Below are positions 8,075 through 15,935 of a DNA stretch of 37,123 nucleotides, piece by piece. Source of the DNA: Stutzerimonas stutzeri. GTDB taxonomy: Bacteria > Pseudomonadota > Gammaproteobacteria > Pseudomonadales > Pseudomonadaceae. The notes below the pieces were generated by a model. It saw nothing but the letters and a program-made list of their open reading frames with translations, was not told the origin of the DNA and did no database searches. Each line of letters starts with the position of its first letter. Position 1 is the stretch's first letter. Made by a program: the position numbers and the translations under genes. The stretch spans positions 1-37,123 of the forward strand of contig NZ_JXXD01000090.1 in the NCBI RefSeq assembly GCF_000935215.1, written 5' to 3'.

Positions 8075-8120
8075 GCTGGCGCCCTAGACTGCCGACATTC
8101 CCCTACTCGGAGTGTGTGAA

Positions 8121-8672
8121 ATGACTGCATCGAACCCTCTGGCACGCTACGGTCGCCTGAGCATTGCCCTGCACTGGCTGATGCTGCTGTTGATCGCAGC
8201 CGTCTACGCCACCATCGAACTCAAGGGCAATTTCGCCAAGGGCAGTGAACCGCGCGAACTGCTCAAACACTGGCATTTCATGCTCGGCCTGACGGTGTTT
8301 GCACTGGTCTGGCTGCGCTTGGTTGCGCGCTGGCTGCATCCCGCACCCAAAGCGGTCGCCGGGGCCGGCTGGGAACGCGCGCTGGCCAAGCTGATGCACC
8401 TGGCGCTGTACGGACTGATGATTGGCCTGCCACTGCTCGGCTGGCTGACCCTGAGCGCGGCGGACAAGCCGATTCCCTTCTTCGGCCTTGAGCTGCCGGC
8501 GCTGATCGGCGCCAACAAGGAGCTGGCCGGCGAGTTCAAGGAGCTGCATGAAACACTGGCGGTGGCCGGCTACTGGCTGATCGGCCTGCACGCGGCGGCG
8601 GCCTTGTTCCACCAATACGTGCGCCGCGACGGCACCCTGTTGCGCATGCTGCCGCAGCGCCACCAGGCCTGA
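8121..8672 (+). CDS. Cytochrome b561 family membrane protein
   Basis: 183-residue integral membrane protein with four predicted helices. Histidines are placed as in bacterial CybB-type b561: His18 in helix 1 (IALHWL), His50/His52 in helix 2 (KHWHFML), and His143 and His157 in helix 4 (ELHETL, IGLHAA). These would hold two b-type hemes for electron transfer in the inner membrane. The chosen ATG at 8121 has GGAG 8 bp upstream. It sits directly behind the tandem box and next to the PmrA/QseB-like system. The stop is 14 bp from the convergent end of moeA, with no obvious terminator between. The electron donor and acceptor are unknown; supplying electrons to the diiron oxidase is only speculation. 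Confidence 0.9.
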   Translation: MTASNPLARYGRLSIALHWLMLLLIAAVYATIELKGNFAKGSEPRELLKHWHFMLGLTVFALVWLRLVARWLHPAPKAVAGAGWERALAKLMHLALYGLMIGLPLLGWLTLSAADKPIPFFGLELPALIGANKELAGEFKELHETLAVAGYWLIGLHAAAALFHQYVRRDGTLLRMLPQRHQA

Positions 8673-8686
8673 GGCGCAGACATGGG

Positions 8687-9919
8687 TCAGCCGAGCAGTT
8701 CGCTGAACGGCAGATACTCCACCGTCTCACCCTCTTCCAGCGTGCGGTTGCGCTCGACGATGGCCAGGCCTTCGGCCCAGCTCGCTGAGGTCAGCATCGC
8801 CGAGCCCTGGCGCGGATGCAGGCACACGCGCATCTCGCCATCGGCCTGCTCCAGCCGCGCGCGCAGGTACTGGCGGCGGTTGTTCGGCTTGCGCCAGGCG
8901 AAGCCCGCAGTCAGGCGCAGCGGCTTGGGCAGCACCTCGGTGCAACCCTGGGCACTGAGCAGGAACGGCCGCGCCACCACCAGCGAGGTGATCAGCGCCG
9001 CAGCCGGATTACCGGGCAGGCCGATCCACGGCTTGCCATTGACCTCGCCAAAGGCCAGCGGCTTGCCCGGCTGGATCGCCAGGCGCCACATGTGCAACTC
9101 GCCCAGCTCGCGAATGGCCTGCTTGAGATGGTCCTCCTCGCCGACCGAGACGCCGCCGGAGGTGATCAGCATGTCCCATTCGGAGGCGGCCAGCGCCAGG
9201 GCGTCACGGCTGGCGGCCAGTTCGTCGACGAGAATCTCGTAGTCGTGCACTTCCATTCCGAGGCTGCGCAGCACGCTGAGCAGGCAGTAGCGGTTGGAGT
9301 TGTAGATCTGCCCCGGTGCCAGCGGCTCGCCGGGTTCACGCAGTTCGTTGCCGCTGGAAAGCAGACCGATACGCAGGCGTCGATAGACCGCCACGCGGGC
9401 GACGCCGAAGCTTGCCAGCAGACCGATCTCCTGCGGGCGCAGGCGCTTGCCGGCCTGCAGCACCGGCGCGCCGGCCTGCAGTTCCTCGCCCTGACGACGC
9501 ACATGGGCGCCCTGGGTAACGCCGGGGAAATGCACGCGATCGGCCTCGATCTTGCAATCCTCCTGCGCCACCACGGTGTCGGCACCCGGCGGCAGCGGCG
9601 CGCCGGTGAAGATGCGCACGGCGTGGCCGGCAGGCAGTTGCTGGTCGGCGGCATCACCGGCAGCGATGCGCCCGGCGAGTGGGAGCCAGCCGCCTGCAGC
9701 CGGCAGGTCGGCGGCGCGCAGGGCGTAGCCGTCCATTGCGCTGTTGTCCCAGGCCGGCACCGGGAAGGGTGCGTAGAGCGATTCGGCCAGTACCCGGCCA
9801 AGGGCATCGGACAGCGCGACGTGTTCCACCGGCGGCAGCGCCGGCACCCGTGCCAGCAGCTCGGCGATAGCCTCGTCGACCGGCTTCAGGCCACTGGTGT
9901 CGCAGCCACAGGCGCTCAT
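8687..9919 (-). CDS. moeA: Molybdopterin molybdenumtransferase MoeA
   Basis: 410 residues, the usual MoeA length. It inserts molybdate into adenylylated molybdopterin in the last step of Mo-cofactor synthesis. Family signatures seen: PVPAWDNSAMDGYAL near the N-terminus, LITSGGVSVGEEDH in the MoCF-binding domain, and GLPGNPAAAL. The start ATG at 9917-9919 overlaps the moaB stop as ATGA, so the two genes are translationally coupled. A long in-frame extension upstream of this ATG is only the shadow of moaB. Placement downstream of nar genes suggests it serves the nitrate reductase bis-MGD cofactor. Confidence 0.96.
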   Translation of the reverse strand: MSACGCDTSGLKPVDEAIAELLARVPALPPVEHVALSDALGRVLAESLYAPFPVPAWDNSAMDGYALRAADLPAAGGWLPLAGRIAAGDAADQQLPAGHAVRIFTGAPLPPGADTVVAQEDCKIEADRVHFPGVTQGAHVRRQGEELQAGAPVLQAGKRLRPQEIGLLASFGVARVAVYRRLRIGLLSSGNELREPGEPLAPGQIYNSNRYCLLSVLRSLGMEVHDYEILVDELAASRDALALAASEWDMLITSGGVSVGEEDHLKQAIRELGELHMWRLAIQPGKPLAFGEVNGKPWIGLPGNPAAALITSLVVARPFLLSAQGCTEVLPKPLRLTAGFAWRKPNNRRQYLRARLEQADGEMRVCLHPRQGSAMLTSASWAEGLAIVERNRTLEEGETVEYLPFSELLG

Positions 9920-10461
9920 GAGCGGGGCCCGCAGTATTCGACTGCGCTGGCCTTGAGGTGCGGTACGAAGTTGCAGGGCTTGGTGCGGCTGTCCAGCTGC
10001 TCGACAAGGATCTTGTTCCAGGCGGTGCGGCAGGCATTGGTCGAGCCGGGCAGGCAGCAGACCAGGGTGCCGTTGCTCATGCCGGCCAGCGCGCGGGACT
10101 GCACGGTGGAGGTGCCGATCTCGCCCAGCGAAACGTAGCGGAACAGCTCGCCGAAGCCGTCGACATCTTTGTCCAGCAGCGGCTGTACCGCCTGCGGAGT
10201 GTTGTCGCGGGCGGTGAAACCGGTACCCCCGGTGATCAGCACCACCTGCACGTTTTCGCTGGCGATCCAGCTGCAGACGCGGGCGCGGATCTGCCAGACG
10301 TCGTCCTTGACGATGGCCCGCTCGGCCAGGGTGTGGCCGGCGCTCTGCAGGCCGTCGATCAGCGCCTGGCCGGAGGTATCGGAATCGATGTTGCGGGTAT
10401 CGCTCACCGTGAGCACCGCAATGCTCAGGGGCTGGAATTCGCTGTTGGACAGGTGAGCCAT
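9916..10461 (-). CDS. moaB: Molybdenum cofactor biosynthesis protein MoaB
   Basis: 181 residues starting MAHLSNSEF at the ATG at 10459-10461, with an AAGGGAG ribosome site upstream. MoaB/MogA-type proteins bind molybdopterin and adenylylate it before MoeA acts. The signature VLITGGTGFTARDNTP is intact, and LPGSTNACRTAW is the second conserved block. It is coupled to moeA by an ATGA overlap and separated from moaA by 244 bp with no gene. No clear FNR-type box was found in that gap, so it may have its own promoter or be read through from moaA. Confidence 0.95.
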   Translation of the reverse strand: MAHLSNSEFQPLSIAVLTVSDTRNIDSDTSGQALIDGLQSAGHTLAERAIVKDDVWQIRARVCSWIASENVQVVLITGGTGFTARDNTPQAVQPLLDKDVDGFGELFRYVSLGEIGTSTVQSRALAGMSNGTLVCCLPGSTNACRTAWNKILVEQLDSRTKPCNFVPHLKASAVEYCGPRS

Positions 10462-10705
10462 GGCTCGAAACTCCCTTGAAGATGTGTGCGCAGGCTGCAC
10501 CCGTGCCGTGCGCGAACCCATTCCCCATTGGAGGTATGTCCGCGCGGCGTGGGTGCCATGAGGTCTGACAACGCTGCAGGCAATTGCGCGACCTGGCTCT
10601 GCGACAAGGCCCGGCTGTGGCAGCTGGGCATATGGGTCAAACCGGCGATGCCGGTCGATGGTAGCGAATTAGACGGTTGACTCGTAGCCCATGCCGGCGC
10701 CCGCC

Positions 10706-11695
10706 TCAACCGCCACTGGCATTCATGAAGCGCAACACCTGGACCTCGCCGCTGCTGGAGAATTCATGGCGCAGCGGTTTGCGCTGCAGCGCAGCGTGGA
10801 TGGCGTCGATCACCGGCTGGTCGCTGGTCGGATGGCGGCGCAGCAGCGCACGCAGGTCGATGGAGTTCTCGTGGCCGAGGCACAGCAGCAGGCGCCCTTC
10901 CACCGTCAGCCGCACGCGGTTGCAGGTGGCGCAAAAGTTGTGGGAATGCGGTGAAATGAAGCCAATGCGCGTCTGCGGATGCTCAGGCAGGCGCACGTAA
11001 CGCGCCGGGCCGCCACTCTGCTCGGCCGAATCGATCAGCGCATGGCGCTCAGCGATCAGCGCCTTGACCTCGTCACTGGAGCAGAAACTCTCGCCGCGCG
11101 AACGACCGACGTCGCCCAGCGGCATTTCCTCGATGAAGCTCAGGTCCAGCCCACCGGCGATGGCGAAGTCCACCAGGTCGGCGACTTCCTCGGCGTTGCG
11201 GCCCTTCATTACCACGGCATTGAGCTTGATCCGCTCGAAGCCGGCATCGCGCGCCGCGTCGATCCCGTCGAGCACCTGCTGCAGCTGACCGGTGCGGGTG
11301 ATGGCGTGGAATTTGGCGGCATCCAGGCTATCCAGGCTGATGTTCAGCCGCTTGACCCCGGCGCGCGCCAGCGGTGCTGCAAGCTTGACCAGCTGCGAGC
11401 CATTGGTGGTCATCACCAGTTCGCGCAGGCCGGGCAAGGCCGCGATGCGCTCGCAGAGACCGACGATGCCCTGGCGTACCAGCGGCTCGCCACCGGTGAG
11501 GCGAATCTTCTTCACCCCCAGGCCGACGAAGATGCGCGCGATGCGCTCCAACTCCTCCAGACCGAGCACCTGCTGGCGCGGCAGGAAGGTCATGTCCTCG
11601 GCCATGCAGTAGACGCAGCGGAAGTCGCAACGGTCGGTCACCGACATGCGCAGGTAGTCGATCTGGCGGTTGTGGGCATCGCGTAGATGAGTCAT
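10706..11695 (-). CDS. moaA: GTP 3',8-cyclase MoaA
   Basis: 329-residue radical SAM enzyme that, with MoaC, turns GTP into cyclic pyranopterin monophosphate. The N-terminal 4Fe-4S cluster CxxxCxxC is at C23/C27/C30, the SAM-binding TGGEP at 68-72, and the C-terminal cluster ligands are C255, C258 and C272. The protein ends in Gly-Gly, a tail needed for MoaA activity in the family. Start is the ATG at 11693-11695; the frame is open further upstream but crosses a hairpin repeat. In P. aeruginosa a moaA copy also follows the nar isomerase gene, so this is probably the nar-linked copy. Confidence 0.96.
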   Translation of the reverse strand: MTHLRDAHNRQIDYLRMSVTDRCDFRCVYCMAEDMTFLPRQQVLGLEELERIARIFVGLGVKKIRLTGGEPLVRQGIVGLCERIAALPGLRELVMTTNGSQLVKLAAPLARAGVKRLNISLDSLDAAKFHAITRTGQLQQVLDGIDAARDAGFERIKLNAVVMKGRNAEEVADLVDFAIAGGLDLSFIEEMPLGDVGRSRGESFCSSDEVKALIAERHALIDSAEQSGGPARYVRLPEHPQTRIGFISPHSHNFCATCNRVRLTVEGRLLLCLGHENSIDLRALLRRHPTSDQPVIDAIHAALQRKPLRHEFSSSGEVQVLRFMNASGG

Positions 11696-11720
11696 CGATA
11701 ACACCTCTGAAGCTTCGTAG

Positions 11721-11783
11721 GGTGGATGACGTTTGTCATCCACCATGGCCCGCGCGGTGGATGGGTGAAGCATCATCCACGCG
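11721..11783. repeat. Two adjacent hairpins (REP-like element) between isomerase and moaA
   Basis: A perfect 10-bp stem GGTGGATGAC/GTCATCCACC with a GTTT loop occupies 11721-11744. It is followed by a second hairpin using the same word, GTGGATG (11757-11763) and CATCCAC (11774-11780). Repeated GTGGATG arms flanked by CGTAG resemble dispersed intergenic repeats of pseudomonads. The position between two operon genes suggests mRNA processing or partial termination. Confidence 0.55.
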
Positions 11784-11802
11784 ACGTAGAGCCAAGCCGC
11801 CG

Positions 11803-12762
11803 TTATTGCATCAGTGGCGTTTCGGCGCCCTGCATGAGGATGCCTTCGATGTTCGCCGCACCCACCAGGTTCTGCAGGTACTGGCTGACGCCAATCTGCC
11901 AGACACGCTGGTTGAGCTCGGCACGAATCGAACCGGCGACCACCTCGTAGGGCAGTTGCTCGCCTTCGATGCGCTGGTCGACGAACACCAGGTGGTAGCC
12001 GTAGCGGCTCTCCAGCGGTTGCTGGCACAGGCCTACCGGCAGACGGAACAGCTGGCGCTCGAACTCCGGCACCGTCTGGCCCTTGCTGATCTGGCCCAGC
12101 GCACCGCCCTGTGCTTTCGACGGGCAGGCCGAATGCTGCAGCGCCAGCTCGGCGAAGCGTTGCGGGGCGGCCTGCAGTTGGCCGATCAACTGCAGCGCCT
12201 GTTCGCGAGCCAGGCTGCGCGCCTCGGCATCATCCGCCGGGCAGGCCAGCAGAATGTGCCGCGCGGCCAGCAACGGCGCGCTGAAGAAGCGCTGCTGATT
12301 GCCGCTGTAGTACTGCCGGCAGGCCGCCTCGTCGGCCAGCGGCAGCGGCACTTCCTGCTCGATCAGCGTGCGGGTGGCCGCCTCTTCCTCGCTTTCGCCC
12401 GCCTCGGCGCGCACCACCAGCCCCAGTTCACCAATGCGCTGCTGCAGCAGCTCGCGCAGCACCAGCGCCTGGGTCGCCAGGTAGACGGCCTCTTCGCGGC
12501 TTTCCGCCGGGTGGTACTGCAACTCCTGGGCGATGGCCTGGGCGGCGATCGCCACCCCATTGACCCGCACCCGCGGCCATTCCTGCTCGCTGCTGGCGAT
12601 CAGCAATGATTCAGCGGACGCCTGTTCGAAAGCCGGCTCGCTGCCTTCCTCGTGCGGCAGCTCCTCGAACAGAGGGGCATCTACCGGCACTTCGATTTCC
12701 GGACGCGCGCCGCCACCGCAGCCGCCGCTTCCACCGGTGCTTCCACCACATCCACAACCCAT
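11803..12762 (-). CDS. PpiC/parvulin-type peptidylprolyl isomerase of the nar operon
   Basis: 319 residues, NifM/PpiC-like. The N-terminal half is helical and acidic. A parvulin rotamase domain spans about 165-270, from [10 protein letters not shown] through [17 protein letters not shown] to [11 protein letters not shown]. The extreme N-terminus, [18 protein letters not shown], has cysteines at 3, 5 and 15 in a glycine-rich stretch and no signal peptide, so the protein is probably cytoplasmic. As in P. aeruginosa (PA3871), it lies between narI and moaA. It may help fold NarG/NarH or mature the complex on the cytoplasmic side. The role is inferred from position. Confidence 0.88.
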   Translation of the reverse strand: MGCGCGGSTGGSGGCGGGARPEIEVPVDAPLFEELPHEEGSEPAFEQASAESLLIASSEQEWPRVRVNGVAIAAQAIAQELQYHPAESREEAVYLATQALVLRELLQQRIGELGLVVRAEAGESEEEAATRTLIEQEVPLPLADEAACRQYYSGNQQRFFSAPLLAARHILLACPADDAEARSLAREQALQLIGQLQAAPQRFAELALQHSACPSKAQGGALGQISKGQTVPEFERQLFRLPVGLCQQPLESRYGYHLVFVDQRIEGEQLPYEVVAGSIRAELNQRVWQIGVSQYLQNLVGAANIEGILMQGAETPLMQ

Positions 12763-12843
12763 GACGATTACCTCGATAAGACGCTTGAACCTTCGATCCG
12801 ATCGGCCAGGACGGCTGACGCACGGGGCGTCAGCCGGCGAGGG

Positions 12844-13635
12844 TCATACCGGGGCCTTGCTCTTTGCCGTGGCAGGCACAGCGGTCGGCACTGCGGTTTC
12901 GCGGGCCGGGGCTTCGTAGGTGCGCGGGCGCTGCGGGCGCGGCATGCTCGGCTTGACGCCCTTCTGCCGGACGATCTGGTAGCGCCGGCCCAGGTACCAC
13001 ACCGGGGCACTGACGATGTGCACCAGACGGGTGAAGGGGAACAGCACGAACAGGGTCATACCGAGAAACACGTGCAGCTTGTAGATGACGCTGACCGACT
13101 CGATGGCGCCTGCGGCCTTGACCGGCTGCAGGGTGACCAGGCTCTGCGCCCAAGTACCCAGCAGCACCATCACCGAACCGTCCAGGTGACCGGTGGAGGC
13201 GACGATGGTCAGCAGACCCAGCACCAGCTGCGCCAGCAGCACGAAGAGGATCATCACATCGCTGGTGTTGGAGGTGGCGCGCACGCGCGCATCGGTCAGC
13301 CGGCGATGAATCAGCATCACCAGGCCGATCAGGCAGAGGATGCCGAAGAAGCCGCCGGAGACCATCGCCACGACCTGTTTCTGGCCGCTGGTGATGAAGT
13401 GGTGGTACAGCGCCTCGGGCATCAGCAGGCCGACGAAGTGACCGGCCAGGATAAAGATGATGCCGACGTGGAACAGGTTGCTCGCCAGGCGCATGCGGTT
13501 GTTCGACAGCATCTGGCTCGAGCCGGCCTTCCAGCTGTACTGGGACAGGTCGAAACGTGCCCAGCTGCCGATCAGGCAGATGGCCAGGGCGATGTAGGGG
13601 TAGACCCCGAACAGCAGGAAATTGAAGTTAGACAT
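12844..13635 (-). CDS. narI: Respiratory nitrate reductase gamma subunit NarI (cytochrome b)
   Basis: 263 residues with five membrane helices. NarI oxidises quinol and passes electrons through two b hemes to NarH. The heme ligands of E. coli NarI (H56, H66, H187, H205) match here as H56, H66, H188 and H206. The start at 13633-13635 overlaps narJ by 8 bp. The core ends near residue 225, as in other NarI proteins, but a further tail of about 38 residues rich in Pro, Ala, Arg and Lys follows, which is unusual. It would be cytoplasmic, where NarGH docks. Confidence 0.97.
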   Translation of the reverse strand: MSNFNFLLFGVYPYIALAICLIGSWARFDLSQYSWKAGSSQMLSNNRMRLASNLFHVGIIFILAGHFVGLLMPEALYHHFITSGQKQVVAMVSGGFFGILCLIGLVMLIHRRLTDARVRATSNTSDVMILFVLLAQLVLGLLTIVASTGHLDGSVMVLLGTWAQSLVTLQPVKAAGAIESVSVIYKLHVFLGMTLFVLFPFTRLVHIVSAPVWYLGRRYQIVRQKGVKPSMPRPQRPRTYEAPARETAVPTAVPATAKSKAPV

Positions 13636-14383
13636 TGCGCACCTCCTGGGCGAGCGCGGCGGCCTGCCCGTCATGCTTGAAATCGGTCCAGTGCAGCGGC
13701 ACCGGGCTTTCCTCGCGAGCCTTGCCCGGCCCGCTCGGCATGGATGGGCAGCGATCCTGCTGCTCGGCCTGGAGGAAGTTGACCTGTTCCTCCTCCCAGA
13801 TCTTGTCCAGCGCTTCCAGCGAGTCGTCGCGCTCCTCGGCGGCGACCTGCTCCTGCAGGCCGGCCAGGGTTTCCTGCACCGGCTCGCCGGCGATCTGCAG
13901 CAGCGCACGGAAGCACGCGGCATGCGGGCTTTCGCGTTCCTGCAGACGCGCCGCCAGCAGGGCCAGCAGGTGCGACACGTCGGCCAGCCCCTCGCGGGCC
14001 TCGAGGTCGTCGCGGGTGGCGAGGTACTCGAGGTACAGCGGGATGTAGTCCGGCAGCTCGCGTACGCCGATGTCGAAACCGGCCTCGGTGTATTGCGCCA
14101 TCAGATCGACCATGGCCTGACCGCGGTCGCGGGACTCGCCATGTACGTGCTCGAACAGGAGCAGCGACAGCGAACGGCCGCGGTCGAACAGGTCGGTGTA
14201 GCGCTCCTGCACGTCCATCAGGTCGTCTTCGGTCAGCTCGTCAAGCAGGCGGCGCAGCGCGATGCGCTGCTCCGGGCTGATCTCGCGGGCCGAGCCGATG
14301 GCCTGGGCCAGTTCGGCATGGCCGTCGCGCAGGTGCTGGTCGGGGTAGTCCAGCAGCAGGGATATCACTTTAAGGATGCGCAT
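13628..14383 (-). CDS. narJ: Nitrate reductase chaperone NarJ
   Basis: 251-residue cytoplasmic, all-helical TorD/NarJ-family chaperone that binds NarG and helps insert cofactors before membrane attachment. The start MRILKVISLLLDYP and the acidic central region are typical. It lies 3 bp after narH and overlaps narI by 8 bp, so it sits inside the translationally linked narGHJI block. It is not part of the final enzyme. Confidence 0.96.
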   Translation of the reverse strand: MRILKVISLLLDYPDQHLRDGHAELAQAIGSAREISPEQRIALRRLLDELTEDDLMDVQERYTDLFDRGRSLSLLLFEHVHGESRDRGQAMVDLMAQYTEAGFDIGVRELPDYIPLYLEYLATRDDLEAREGLADVSHLLALLAARLQERESPHAACFRALLQIAGEPVQETLAGLQEQVAAEERDDSLEALDKIWEEEQVNFLQAEQQDRCPSMPSGPGKAREESPVPLHWTDFKHDGQAAALAQEVRNV

Positions 14384-14386
14384 GGC

Positions 14387-15925
14387 TCAGTCCTCCCACA
14401 GCTGGACGGTCTTGATGATGTCGCGGCGGTTGGCCTTCTTCGCGCCAAACATGTTGGTGTCCGAGGCGCCCGAGCAGCCGCTGCCGAAGCTGAAGCCGCA
14501 ACCGGAACGCTCGGCGAAGGCGTCGCTCATGGCCTCTTCGCGGTGCGCGGTCGGGATCACGTAGCGGTCCTCGTAGTTGGCGATGGCCAGGTAGCGGTAC
14601 ATGTCCTCGACCTGGGCCACCGACAGACCGACGCTCTCCAGCACCTTGAGGTCCTGCACACCATCGACCTGCTCGGCGCGCTTGTAGGCACGCATGGCGA
14701 GCATGCGCTTGAGCGCCAGCTTGACCGGCTCCTCGTCACCTGCGGTGAGCAGGTTGGCCAGATAGCGCAGCGGGATGCGCAGGCTGTCGACGTCCGGCAG
14801 CACGCCGTCCATGCTGACGTGACCGGCGCTGGCGGCGTTCTGGATCGGCGACAGCGGCGGCACGTACCACACCATCGGCAGCGTGCGGTATTCCGGGTGC
14901 AGCGGCAGGGCCAGCTTCCAGTCGACCGCCATCTTGTAGACCGGCGACTTCTGCGCGGCCTCGATCACCGACATCGGCACGCCGTCGTTGAGCGCCTGCT
15001 CGATGACCTTCGGGTCGAACGGATCAAGGAAGATCTCCAGCTGCTTGGCGTACAGGTCCTGCTCGTTGACGGTGCTGGCCACTTCATGGATGCGGTCGGC
15101 GTCGTAGAGCAGCACGCCGAGGTAGCGGATGCGGCCCACGCAGGTCTCGGCGCAGACGGTCGGCATGCCGGCCTCGATGCGCGGGAAGCAGAAGATGCAC
15201 TTCTCGGATTTGCCGCTCTTCCAGTTGAAGTAGATCTTCTTGTACGGGCAGCCGCTGATGCACATGCGCCAGCCGCGGCACTTCTCCTGGTCGATGAGGA
15301 CGATGCCGTCCTCCTCGCGCTTGTAGATCGCACCGCTCGGGCAGGACGCGGCGCAGGCCGGATTCAGGCAGTGCTCGCACAGGCGCGGCAGGTACATCAT
15401 GAAGGTGTTTTCGTACTGCCCGTAGATGTCGGCCTGCACCTTGTCGAAGTTCTTGTCCTTGCGGCGCTTGGCGAACTCGGTACCGAGAATCTCCTCCCAG
15501 TTCGGGCCCCACTCGATCTTCTCCATGCGCTGGCCGGAGATCAGCGAGCGCGGGCGGGCCACCGGCTGGTGATCGGAGATCGGCGCGGTATGCAGGTTCT
15601 GGTAGTCGAAATCGAACGGCTCGTAGTAGTCGTCGATGGTCGGCAGGTCCGGGTTGGCGAAGATGTTCGCCAGCACGCGGAACTTGCCGCCGATGCGCGG
15701 GTTGATGGTGCCGTCGCCGTTGCGCACCCAGCCGCCCTTCCACTTGTCCTGGTTCTCCCACTCCTTCGGGTAGCCGATGCCGGGCTTGGTCTCGACGTTG
15801 TTGAACCAGGCGTATTCCATGCCTTCGCGGCTGGTCCAGACGTTCTTGCAGGTGATCGAGCAGGTGTGGCAGCCGATGCACTTGTCCAGGTTCAGGACCA
15901 TTCCAACTTGTGAACGAATCTTCAT
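14387..15925 (-). CDS. narH: Respiratory nitrate reductase beta subunit NarH
   Basis: 512-residue iron-sulfur subunit that carries electrons from NarI to NarG. The first cluster motif is C16, C19, C22 and C26. Three further Cys groups follow, including CEHCLNPACAASCP, CRGWRMCISGCP, CIFCFPR and CAETC. The tryptophan in the CRGW group is the known replacement that gives one 3Fe-4S cluster. Length and order match the family. It lies 10 bp after narG and 3 bp before narJ. Confidence 0.98.
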   Translation of the reverse strand: MKIRSQVGMVLNLDKCIGCHTCSITCKNVWTSREGMEYAWFNNVETKPGIGYPKEWENQDKWKGGWVRNGDGTINPRIGGKFRVLANIFANPDLPTIDDYYEPFDFDYQNLHTAPISDHQPVARPRSLISGQRMEKIEWGPNWEEILGTEFAKRRKDKNFDKVQADIYGQYENTFMMYLPRLCEHCLNPACAASCPSGAIYKREEDGIVLIDQEKCRGWRMCISGCPYKKIYFNWKSGKSEKCIFCFPRIEAGMPTVCAETCVGRIRYLGVLLYDADRIHEVASTVNEQDLYAKQLEIFLDPFDPKVIEQALNDGVPMSVIEAAQKSPVYKMAVDWKLALPLHPEYRTLPMVWYVPPLSPIQNAASAGHVSMDGVLPDVDSLRIPLRYLANLLTAGDEEPVKLALKRMLAMRAYKRAEQVDGVQDLKVLESVGLSVAQVEDMYRYLAIANYEDRYVIPTAHREEAMSDAFAERSGCGFSFGSGCSGASDTNMFGAKKANRRDIIKTVQLWED

Positions 15926-15935
15926 GGCCTATTCC

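Noticed and set aside
8687-10528. A single 613-codon moaB-moeA fusion
   Set aside because: The first ~200 codons are out of the moaB frame; the real moeA starts at an ATGA overlap at 9917-9919.
10462-10705. A small gene between moaA and moaB
   Set aside because: A 94-codon minus frame and a 64-codon plus frame lack ribosome sites and recognisable sequence.
10462-10705. FNR-type box ahead of moaB/moeA
   Set aside because: Only a TTGAC half-site is seen; the second half does not fit.
13622-15913. A 763-codon plus-strand open frame opposite narH/narJ
   Set aside because: Shadow frame; narH cluster motifs and family length explain the DNA.
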